A DNA stretch of 9,199 nucleotides from BTRG01 sp036986275 (GTDB taxonomy: Bacteria > Pseudomonadota > Gammaproteobacteria > Acidiferrobacterales > SZUA-150): assembly GCA_036986275.1 (NCBI GenBank), contig BTRG01000075.1, forward strand, positions 1 to 9,199. The letters are read 5' to 3'. Below the pieces are notes generated by a model. The model was not told the DNA's origin, made no database searches, and worked only from the letters and a program-made list of their open reading frames with translations. How positions within the stretch are numbered: position 1 is the stretch's first letter; each line of letters begins with the position of its first letter. Shown here piece by piece: positions 1-7,300 of the stretch. Made by a program: the position numbers and the translations under genes.

Positions 1-573
1 CAGGTGATCCGTGACAAGGCCTTGCAGGGTTATGACCTGTTGGTCATTGGCGCGCGCGGCATGCACAGTGTTCACGATATCTTTCTGGGACGAAACGCAA
101 TCCGCCTGGTCAAGAACTTACCGGTATCGACACTGGTGGTCCGAAAAAACGATACCGTCAAACAAATATTGTGGCGCATCCCCCGCGGAGCCATTGAAGA
201 AAAACATCTCGCCTTGATAACGTATATTGTCAAGACTCTGCAGGCAGACCTGACGCTGCTCGATGTCCAGCCCAGCGCTATCCTCTATGGCCGCCGCCGA
301 GGCGCCAATGTTAATGCCATCGATCCTTGTGAACCGGGCGGACGCCTGGGACGGTTACGATCACGCATTGCCGAGGTCACGGGAAGAACAGTTGCCTGCC
401 GTGTGCGCACCGGCATCCCCGAAGAAGTAATCCTTAGTGAAGCCGCCGTCGGCAACTACGATCTCGTGGCGATCAGCGCCCGGCCCCGCCGTGGGTTCGG
501 CAAACTGTTTACCGAGGATCTCCCGTATCGGGTGGCCCGCAACATACCGGTGTCGGTGCTTTTGTTGCATTAA
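1..573 (+). CDS. Tandem-domain universal stress protein (UspA family), 5'-truncated by window edge
   Basis: The reading frame is open from base 1, so the gene starts outside the window; the GTG at position 4 is probably internal. The first visible stretch is the end of one Usp domain: YDLLVIGARG, then a G-x2-G-x9-G pattern (GARG...LGRN), then LPVSTLVVRK, the usual last beta strand. In the Usp family this loop binds the ATP phosphates. A second Usp domain follows from about codon 60 to the stop, ending YDLVAISARP...RNIPVSVLLLH. In this second copy the G-x2-G loop is replaced by SARPRRGFGK, so nucleotide binding there may be lost or altered. Tandem Usp proteins are cytoplasmic stress proteins of usually about 280-320 residues, so roughly the first 100 residues would be missing. 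A fusion to a transporter or other domain upstream cannot be excluded. The next gene is over 500 nt away, so this gene ends its own transcription unit. Confidence 0.85.
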   Translation, partial: QVIRDKALQGYDLLVIGARGMHSVHDIFLGRNAIRLVKNLPVSTLVVRKNDTVKQILWRIPRGAIEEKHLALITYIVKTLQADLTLLDVQPSAILYGRRRGANVNAIDPCEPGGRLGRLRSRIAEVTGRTVACRVRTGIPEEVILSEAAVGNYDLVAISARPRRGFGKLFTEDLPYRVARNIPVSVLLLH

Positions 574-732
574 TATTGCACCATTCACTTTCAAGTCCTG
601 TTTATTAGTCAATGAGAAATGGGGCCCAAAAATGACGCCGTGACCTACAGGGATTTACCGGTGTGATAAGGCTGCGTGTTATATCAAAAAGTGTTTATTT
701 ATGAAGCAAACAGAGAATAAACCAGGCCACTT

Positions 733-803
733 CCCGGTTTCCCCTATGCTGATAGACAGGATATTGGCATCGAAAACTGGAATCTGAAGCATACCGGGTT
801 TTT
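733..803 (+). terminator. Possible bipartite hairpin with T-run downstream of the usp gene
   Basis: Two short arms pair in register. CCCGG (733-737) pairs with CCGGG (794-798), and TATGCT (745-750) pairs with AGCATA (788-793). A 7-nt bulge lies on the left side and the loop is 37 nt. Five T residues follow directly at 799-803. The T-run fits an intrinsic terminator, but the bulge and long loop make it a weak one. It lies 160 nt after the usp stop. Confidence 0.3.
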
Positions 804-855
804 CGTGTGACTGAAAAGCTGGCTTTTTGCCATCGGTGCCCGTATAGTCGCGCCA

Positions 856-875
856 CCTTGACCGGCCAAGGCCGG
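856..875. repeat. Overlapping inverted repeats with alternative pairing
   Basis: CCGGCC (862-867) and GGCCGG (870-875) form a perfect inverted repeat around AA. CCTTG (856-860) and CAAGG (867-871) form a second stem that uses part of the same bases, so the two pairings exclude each other. The function is unknown and it may be chance in GC-rich sequence. Confidence 0.3.
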
Positions 876-939
876 GACAGGAAGAGACGTTTCTGACCCT
901 CCCCGTGTTTTTCTTACTCACAATCTGGTTAGCAACGTA

Positions 940-985
940 GGGCCCAACCGCCTGACGGGATTCATCGCGTCAGTTATCGGGGCCC
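940..985. repeat. Symmetric 46-nt inverted-repeat element upstream of rhlE
   Basis: The element reads GGGCCC (940-945), 6 nt, CTGACG (952-957), 10 nt, CGTCAG (968-973), 6 nt, GGGCCC (980-985). The inner arms are exact reverse complements and the outer arms are identical palindromes that also pair. The two 6-nt segments between them do not pair, giving a symmetric internal loop. It ends 99 nt before the rhlE start, so it could be a folded part of the mRNA leader or a dyad protein-binding site. Both roles are inference. Confidence 0.45.
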
Positions 986-1084
986 AGGAGTGAACCAGGT
1001 CGTGTGATACCCATCGGGCATCCCGCCCATGTTCGTATTCATCAATAAATCGTCTGTCGAGGACCGGCAGGCAGGGGGCTTGTT

Positions 1085-2413
1085 TTGTCATTTAATAAAC
1101 TGAATTTGCATTCCAATCTGCTCAAGGCCATAGACGCCTGCGGATTTGACCAACCGACTGATATCCAACGAGAAGCAATTCCGGTAGTGCTGTCCGGACG
1201 CGATCTGATGGCCTCGGCCCAGACCGGCACCGGTAAAACCGCCGCTTTCGTGCTGCCGGCGCTGCAGCAATTACTCGCCCCGGCGCGCAATAAAGGCAAG
1301 GGGCCGCGCGCGCTGGTACTTACACCCACGCGTGAACTGGCCATACAGGTGAACGACAACATTCGCCAGTTCAGCCGCTTCTCCCGGTTCGTCACCGGCA
1401 CTGTCGTCGGCGGTATGCCCTACCCACCACAAATGAAAATGCTGCGCAACCCATTGGACCTGCTGGTGGCCACACCCGGCCGGCTGATGGACCACATGGA
1501 ATCGGGCCGCGTTGATTTCTCGCGACTAGAGATGCTGGTGCTGGATGAAGCCGATCGCATGCTCGACATGGGCTTCGTCGATGCCGTCAAGACCATCGCC
1601 AGGGCCATGCCGAAGGCGCGCCAGACGCTACTATTTTCCGCCACGCTTGAAGGCGAGATTTTGAAAATCGCCAAACAAATACTCAATGATCCGGTACGTA
1701 TTCAGCTCGCATCCAATCACGATCGCCATGCCTCCATCACCCAGCATGCACACCGGGCCGATGACGTCACGCATAAGCACAGCCTGCTTTCGCATTACGC
1801 CAGCGACACGTCACTGAGTCAGGCCGTGATCTTCACCGCTACCAAGCGCAACGCCGATCGTCTGTCGAAGAAACTTATGGCCGACGGCCACACCAGCGCC
1901 GCCCTGCATGGTGACATGAGCCAGAACAAGCGTAAACGCACGGTAGATAACATGCGTCGCGGTAAAATCAGACTGCTGGTCGCCACTGATGTTGCCGCCC
2001 GCGGTCTCGACATCAGGGGTATCAGCCACGTGATTAATTTCGATATGCCAATGGTGGCCGAAGACTACATACACCGTATTGGTCGTACCGGTCGTGCCGG
2101 CGCCAAGGGCACGGCAATTTCACTGGTCGGACCGGACGACCATCGCAAGGTCTCTGGTATTCAGCGTCTCACCGGCGGCGATCTCAACTGGGCCGTGATT
2201 GAGGGTCTCGAACCCACCCGCGCCGCGCCGCGCCGCGGACGCCCATCCCCTGGTAAAGGCAAAGGGTCACGCTTTAGCAAAAAACCCGGTGGCCAGACTC
2301 GTACCAAAACACGTTCGCAGGAGAACAAACCGAAACACAAGGGGGGTCAACGTCAGCGCAAGTTCAGCGGTAAGGGCAACACCCATTATCGTTCGCAAGC
2401 TGCGTTGGGTTAA
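1085..2413 (+). CDS. rhlE: ATP-dependent RNA helicase, DEAD-box family, RhlE-like
   Basis: This is a cytoplasmic ATP-driven RNA helicase. The family remodels rRNA and mRNA structure in ribosome assembly, RNA decay and cold adaptation. All core motifs are present in the 442-residue product: the Q motif GFDQPTDIQ (20-28), motif I AQTGTGKT (45-52), TPTRELAIQ, TPGRLMD, motif II DEAD (154-157), SAT (185-187), ATDVAARGLDI (300-310) and HRIGRTGR (330-337). After about residue 375 comes a Lys/Arg/Gly-rich tail that probably binds RNA nonspecifically. The start is TTG at 1085: it gives the MSFNKLNL opening typical of RhlE proteins, and a G-rich ribosome site (GCAGGGGG, 1071-1078) lies 6 nt before it. 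No suitable ATG exists upstream in frame. The gene stands alone, with a 510-nt gap before it and its own terminator after it. Family assignment is secure; RhlE rather than another DEAD-box subgroup is likely from the N-terminus and overall layout. Confidence 0.93.
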   Translation: MSFNKLNLHSNLLKAIDACGFDQPTDIQREAIPVVLSGRDLMASAQTGTGKTAAFVLPALQQLLAPARNKGKGPRALVLTPTRELAIQVNDNIRQFSRFSRFVTGTVVGGMPYPPQMKMLRNPLDLLVATPGRLMDHMESGRVDFSRLEMLVLDEADRMLDMGFVDAVKTIARAMPKARQTLLFSATLEGEILKIAKQILNDPVRIQLASNHDRHASITQHAHRADDVTHKHSLLSHYASDTSLSQAVIFTATKRNADRLSKKLMADGHTSAALHGDMSQNKRKRTVDNMRRGKIRLLVATDVAARGLDIRGISHVINFDMPMVAEDYIHRIGRTGRAGAKGTAISLVGPDDHRKVSGIQRLTGGDLNWAVIEGLEPTRAAPRRGRPSPGKGKGSRFSKKPGGQTRTKTRSQENKPKHKGGQRQRKFSGKGNTHYRSQAALG

Positions 2414-2430
2414 AACTATTAAAACAACAG

Positions 2431-2465
2431 CCCCGATTTCCTGAAAAGAGATCGGGGTTTTTTAT
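2431..2465 (+). terminator. Intrinsic terminator of rhlE
   Basis: CCCCGATTTC (2431-2440) pairs with GAGATCGGGG (2447-2456), giving a 10-bp stem with one G-T wobble and a 7-nt loop, CTGAAAA. A T-run follows at 2458-2463. It begins 17 nt after the rhlE stop, a textbook layout, and separates rhlE from ubiM. Confidence 0.92.
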
Positions 2466-2558
2466 TGGCCAAGTCAACCGAATCAGTGCTATGGGGAATT
2501 GCGCCTGTTTTCCGCTGAGTAAAGAACACTGCCCTGTCTTTGCGCCCCGAACCCGCCT

Positions 2559-2564
2559 TATAAT
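2559..2564 (+). promoter_or_regulatory. Sigma-70 type -10 box before ubiM
   Basis: A perfect TATAAT lies at 2559-2564, downstream of the rhlE terminator. The matching -35 region is poor; TGTCTT at 2535-2540 with 18-nt spacing is the best candidate. The expected transcription start near 2571 would leave a leader of about 30 nt before the ATG at 2603, which supports that start. Confidence 0.5.
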
Positions 2565-2602
2565 ATAGTATGGTATTTAATGTTTGGCGTGGAGAGCATG
2601 AT

Positions 2603-3808
2603 ATGGAGCACGATATTATAATTATTGGCGCAGGTCCGGCCGGACTCAGTTGTGCCCGTTCACTTGCCGATACCAATCTGAATGTATTAATTGTTGAAAA
2701 ATCATCCCTGGCGCAAATTCGCAAACCCGCACCCGACGGTCGCGAGATCGCGCTGACCCATCTCTCGGTCAAGCTGCTGCGGGAACTCGGTGTCTGGTTG
2801 CGCATCCCTGCTGAGGAAATTACAGCAATTAAGAAAGCCAGTGTGATGGATGGCGATTCCGCTTATAGCCTGAATTTCGCAAACCGCGGGGTTGCCGATG
2901 ATGTGCTGGGCTACATGGTATCCAATCATGTAATCCGCAAGGCGTTGTATGATGAAGTCGCTACCCTGGACAACGTCAAGATCCTGACCCATATCGTCGT
3001 TGAGGATGTCAGCACGGATAATCAGAGTGCGGTCGTGACCTTTGCCAATAGCGAAACCAGAAAGGCCAGACTGGTCGTTGCCGCCGACAGCCGTTTCTCC
3101 GAGACACGGCGTAAAATGGGCATACCCGCGAAGATGCGGGACTTTTCCCGGGTTGCCATCGTCTGCCGTATGGAGCACGAAAAATCGCACCATGATACTG
3201 CCACGGAATGTTTTCATTACGGCAGAACGCTGGCGGTATTACCCTTATCGGGAAACACATCCTCTATCGTGATCACGGTCTCAACAGACCTGGCCAATGC
3301 CATCGTTAACATGGATGAAGATGAGTTCAATGCGGATATTCAACAGCGCTTCGGTAATCGACTGGGTTGGATGAAACTGATTGGCAAACGTTATCCCTAC
3401 CCCCTGGTTGCGGTGCACGCCGACAAATTTGCCACCCAGCGTTTCGCCCTGATCGGAGACGCGGCGGTCGGTATGCATCCGGTGACGGCCCACGGATTTA
3501 ATCTGGGGCTTCGTGGACAGAATACGCTGGCCAGGGAAATAAAATCGGCCTTATCCCAAGGCAAGGATTTCGGTTCACTGGCAGTGTTGAAAAAATACGA
3601 ATCAAAACATATGCGCATAACGTGGCCCATGTACCTGGGCACCAACGGTATTGTAAGTTTGTTCACGAATGATGCCGCACCAGTGAAGGCTATCAGAAGT
3701 CTGGTATTAAGGCTTGCCAACAATTTGCCGCCGATCAAGCATCTGATTACGCGCAGTCTAACGGAGAAAGGTAATAACACCCGGGGGAAGTCACCGCTTC
3801 TTCCTTAA
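2603..3808 (+). CDS. ubiM: Ubiquinone biosynthesis FAD-dependent hydroxylase, UbiM type
   Basis: This is a flavin monooxygenase of the UbiH/UbiF/COQ6 superfamily, acting on the aromatic ring of the ubiquinone precursor at the membrane face. In the 401-residue product the FAD-binding dinucleotide motif is GAGPAG (9-14), the ADSRF segment is at about 161-165 with D162, and the second FAD motif is GDAAVGMHPVTAHGFNLGL with G285-D286. Segments such as DGREIALTH, VSNH and GDAAVGMHPVTAHG match what I recall of UbiM better than UbiH, UbiF or UbiI. UbiM proteins in proteobacteria hydroxylate one to three ring positions depending on species, so the exact position cannot be read from sequence. The start at 2603 is preferred over the in-frame ATG at 2570 because GGAGAG (2591-2596) lies 6 nt before it, the TATAAT box would leave 2570 almost leaderless, and the flavin motif then falls at the usual place near the N-terminus. 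No other ubi genes are adjacent. Confidence 0.88.
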   Translation: MEHDIIIIGAGPAGLSCARSLADTNLNVLIVEKSSLAQIRKPAPDGREIALTHLSVKLLRELGVWLRIPAEEITAIKKASVMDGDSAYSLNFANRGVADDVLGYMVSNHVIRKALYDEVATLDNVKILTHIVVEDVSTDNQSAVVTFANSETRKARLVVAADSRFSETRRKMGIPAKMRDFSRVAIVCRMEHEKSHHDTATECFHYGRTLAVLPLSGNTSSIVITVSTDLANAIVNMDEDEFNADIQQRFGNRLGWMKLIGKRYPYPLVAVHADKFATQRFALIGDAAVGMHPVTAHGFNLGLRGQNTLAREIKSALSQGKDFGSLAVLKKYESKHMRITWPMYLGTNGIVSLFTNDAAPVKAIRSLVLRLANNLPPIKHLITRSLTEKGNNTRGKSPLLP

Positions 3809-3812
3809 TACA

Positions 3813-3896
3813 GACAGGATTTACAGGATGAACATGATAGATCTTCTCATTCACCAGGATATTTCTGCATATCCTGTCAATCTTGTTAATCCTGTC
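3813..3896. repeat. Imperfect inverted repeat built of 9-nt units between convergent genes
   Basis: The left arm (3813-3838) and the reverse complement of the right arm (3871-3896) match at 21 of 26 positions, with a 32-nt spacer. Each arm is itself a run of 9-nt units around ACAGGATTT (left) or its complement AATCCTGTC (right). It lies directly after the ubiM stop and before the end of the response regulator gene, so it may act as a transcript-end hairpin for either strand. I recall similar ACAGGATT-type repeats between genes of many bacteria, but could not check this. Confidence 0.6.
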
Positions 3897-3922
3897 TATA
3901 TGTTGAAAAAGTATTAGATTTT

Positions 3923-3949
3923 GTTGGGCTACGCTATCGCTAACCCAAC
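3923..3949. repeat. GTTGGG...CCCAAC hairpin abutting the response regulator stop
   Basis: GTTGGG (3923-3928) pairs with CCCAAC (3944-3949). Inside, further short pairings (TA with TA, GC with GC) are possible around a TATC loop. On the minus strand it begins at the base right after the regulator stop codon. It lacks a strong T-run directly behind it on that strand, so it would be a weak terminator or an mRNA 3'-end stabiliser. It resembles a dispersed intergenic repeat type I recall from proteobacteria (unverified). Confidence 0.5.
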
Positions 3950-4393
3950 CTATTGGCCGTTTGGTGACTTGATGTTGAGCACCAGCCAATAAAGACCGAG
4001 CTGGCGCACGGCCTCCATGAACTGATCGAAATCCACGGGCTTGCGGATGTAGCTATTGGCACCCAAATCGTAACTGCTAATGATGTCGCTTTCCTCGTTA
4101 GAGGTAGTGAGAATAACGACAGGCAGACGCTCGGTGCGGTCATCCTCACGAATCCGTTTCAGCACCTCCAGACCATCCACCCTGGGCAGTTTAAGATCCA
4201 GCAGGATCACCTGTGGCTGATTACTCAGATCACGGCCCTCATGTGTGCCCTCAGCAAATAAATAGTCCAGGGCCTCAACCCCGTCTCGCGCCACGATCAC
4301 TTCATTGGCAATATTATTTTTCTTCAACGCCCGCAATGTTAAAGCCTCGTCGTCGGGGTTGTCCTCCACCAGTAGTATTTTCTTGTTGTCCAT
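3950..4393 (-). CDS. Single-domain response regulator, Rcp1/CheY-like
   Basis: This 147-residue protein consists of one receiver domain and no DNA-binding or enzymatic output. The acidic pocket is D11 (in VEDNPDD), the phosphoacceptor is D66 (in VILLDLKLP), the switch Thr is T96 and the conserved Lys is K118 (in RKPVD). The opening LLVEDNPDDEALTLRAL and the ending LGLYWLVLN are typical of the Rcp1-like group that partners phytochrome-type and multi-PAS histidine kinases. The start at 4393 is chosen because GGAGGTGA (4396-4403 on the minus strand) sits just before it, with the GGAGG core 5 nt away. An in-frame ATG at 4408 would lie upstream of this site. The gene overlaps the 3' end of the kinase gene by 80 nt in another frame, so translation of the two is probably coupled. 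It is the likely phosphate acceptor of that kinase. Its downstream target is unknown. Confidence 0.93.
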   Translation of the reverse strand: MDNKKILLVEDNPDDEALTLRALKKNNIANEVIVARDGVEALDYLFAEGTHEGRDLSNQPQVILLDLKLPRVDGLEVLKRIREDDRTERLPVVILTTSNEESDIISSYDLGANSYIRKPVDFDQFMEAVRQLGLYWLVLNIKSPNGQ

Positions 4394-7300
4394 TATCACC
4401 TCCACCATTAACGCCTAAACTGAAATAAATCGTGGCCCCGGAATCCTGTTCGGCCTCGGCCCATGTGCGCCCTCCATGGCGGTGAACAATACGTTGTACT
4501 GTTGCCAGTCCCACACCTGTTCCTGAGAATTCTTTTGATGTATGCAGGCGCTGAAAAGCACCAAACAATTTGTCTGCATATTTCATGTCAAACCCCGCAC
4601 CATTGTCCCGTACGTAATAGACAATCTCTCCATTTTTCTCCATTACACCAAACTCGATTTCCGGCTTTTCTTTCTTACCGGTGTATTTCCAGGCATTACC
4701 CAACAAATTGTCCATAACTACCTTCAGTAGACGTCTATCACCCCTTACGATGATACCTTCCGCAATGCGAGTATCCACCTGACGTTTCGGCTCTCTCGCC
4801 GCCAATTCATTCAACACCTCGGACGTCATCGCCGACAAATCGATGGCCTCACACTTTAACCTGGAACGCGTCACGCGCGACAATTCCAGTAAGTCATCAA
4901 TCAGCTCGGCCATTTTCTGGGCGCCACCGCGGATACGGCTCAGATAGTCACGACCGTCCTTGTCCAGCTTGTCTCGATAATCTTCCAACAACGCCAGACT
5001 GAAGCCATCAATACTGCGCAATGGCGTGCGCAAGTCATGTGAAACGGAATAGGCGAATGCCTCGAGTTCCTTGTTAACGACTTGCAGCTCATTCGTACGG
5101 GCATCAACCATTTCTTCAAGATGATCGCGGTGTTCGCGAAGCTCTCCTTCCGCACGTTTGCGCGCGGTAATGTCGTGTACGATGGCGACGAATCTCGCTG
5201 GCTCATTCGCTGGCTGAACATACGAGAGCGAGATCTCCACCGGAATCAGGTCGCCATTCTTGCGCCGGTGAATGGTCTCGAACTGATGTTGCTTGAGTTC
5301 GCCATCCAGCATTGGTTGAATCATCTGCCGGAACGCCTGCTCATCAAACTCAGGTTTGATATCCACCGGACTCATGTCCAGCATCTCTTGCTCGCTGTAA
5401 CCGACCTGATTGATAGCGCCAAGGTTGACGTAGTTGAACTTCAGCGTTTCCGGGTCAAACATGAAGACACAATCCGTGGTCATGTCCAGCGTGCTCTTCA
5501 AACGATACACAACCTGGTCGGCTTCCTTCTGGGCAGTGATGTCAGTCAACACCCCGATCATGCCTACAGACTTGCCTGATGCGTCGCGTTTCACGTTTGC
5601 CTGACAATGCACCCACCCGATAGATTTATCGGGTTTTACGATTCTGTACACCACGCTGAATGGGGTGTTCTTTTCCAGTGCGTCTGAGGTGTCCTTGGCC
5701 AACATCTCCATATCCGCCGGGTAAACCCGGTCATAGAAGTCCTGAGCCTCTCCCTTGAATTCACTGGCTTGCATTCCAAAAATCTCTTCCATTTTTTCGG
5801 ACCAGTCCAGCCGATCCGTAGCGATATCCCATTCCCAGACACCGATATCACCGGCATCAATCGCCAAACCCAGTCGTTCGGAACTTTGCACAAGTTCCTT
5901 GCGGGTGTTGATGCGCTCGGTGATATCGAGAAAGGTCACGACGGTACCCACGATCTCGCCCTCTTTACGTATCGGGTGTGACCAGTATTCAATAGGAAAG
6001 CTACTGCCATCCTTGCGCCAGTAGACTTCATCATCGCCATGCGCACTGCTCTGTTCCAGCGTTGCTATATGCACGGCGCACTCTGCCCTGGGATGGGGTG
6101 AACCATCGGGCCAGCTGTGGTGAATCAGCGCATGGATGCCCTGGCCAAGCAGTTCGGATTCGTTATCATAGCCGAGCATTTCCACACAGGCGCGGTTTAC
6201 AAACGTGCAATTGCCATCGAAATCAACACCATAAATGGCCTCTTCAGTTGAATCCATCAGCAATTCGATCAGCTCATCTTTTTCGTGCTGGGTCACCTGC
6301 GCCTGGAGCGCCTGATCGTTGAGTCGCTGGGTATTGATGGCCAGTGCCGCCTCTCGTGCCAGATCCTGAATGACGGCCTCATCGCGCGCGGAGTAGTCAC
6401 GCCGAATCTTCATGCTGGTGGACATCAGTACACCGATCGGCTTGCCCTCAAGTCGCAATGGTGCGGAAAGGGCCGACTGGATCTTGAACCGCTGTCTGAG
6501 TTCCGGGCTGCAGCTTGGGTAGGTCTGGACATCGGCAATGGCAAATACCTGGTCCTGCTTGAAGGTCATGATAGCGAGTGAGGGCTCATCCATCGCTACC
6601 CGGAAATGACCGCCGGCATTGAACTTGGCCCCCGTTTGCGCGACACCAACGAGTTCATCTTGTTCGGCATCGTGCAATAAGAGAAAACACATATCTCCTT
6701 CCATCGTGCGATCGGCAATAGAGATCACGGAATTGGCCACGCTTTCAAGTGACATGGAGTGTCCGGTTTTGCGCAGCAGCCAGTTATTCAGCTCGAGCAT
6801 CTCACTTTGCATCTGCAAAGTACTCAGAAGATTGCGATAGGCCGTGGCCAACACGCCGATTTCATCGGTGGACTGGGATTTCAATGCATTCAGTTCCAGC
6901 CCAAGGAGGGGTTGATGGCCATCAAAAACGGCCTCGAGCGGCGCCAGTGACTGACCAAAACTGCGGACAAAGATCAGACTGCCGCCAATGGCAAGAAGCT
7001 CAAGGAACAGCCAGACAATAAAAGTTTCGGTAGTAAAAAAACCGGTTCGACTCCAGTAATACTGCACCAGCATGGTATCGATCAGCAACGGCACCAGCGC
7101 GCCAATCAAAAACACCTTGGTTTTTACCGTGATATGTGGCTTTCCCATTTGTACGCCGCTTAGCGCCCTGCCAAACAGATCAAGAATCAGAAAAAAGATA
7201 GGCAGACCGACGATAATAGAAACGATCAGCGCCACCATATTGATGCGGAACCAGTCGACAGGCTGTGACACAAAACCGGCATACAGCTCGGCGGCCCAGA

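Larger units (their letters stand above)
574..1084. other. Non-coding stretch between usp and rhlE, rich in inverted repeats
   Basis: I see no convincing gene here on either strand. The open frames are short, lack family-like sequence and have poor starts. The stretch holds a bipartite hairpin with T-run (733-803), a pair of mutually exclusive stems (856-875) and a symmetric GGGCCC-bounded hairpin (940-985). A further GGGCCC lies at 622-627. The rhlE promoter must be in this stretch, but no clean -35/-10 pair stands out. Confidence 0.6.

Noticed and set aside
814..827. AAAAGC/GCTTTT inverted repeat
   Set aside because: The 2-nt loop is too small for the full stem and the pairing that remains is mostly A-T; likely chance.
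679..921. 80-codon minus-strand frame in the usp-rhlE gap
   Set aside because: It has a GTG start without a clear ribosome site, no recognisable motif, and spans the hairpin arms.
2570..2602. Upstream in-frame ATG for ubiM
   Set aside because: It lies 5 nt after the TATAAT box and has no ribosome site; the ATG at 2603 has both a leader and GGAGAG.
2702..3217. 171-codon minus-strand open frame inside ubiM
   Set aside because: It is antisense to a well-supported flavoprotein gene and its translation shows no domain pattern.
5082..5579. 165-codon plus-strand open frame inside the kinase gene
   Set aside because: It is antisense to conserved PAS and HisKA coding sequence; the translation is not family-like.
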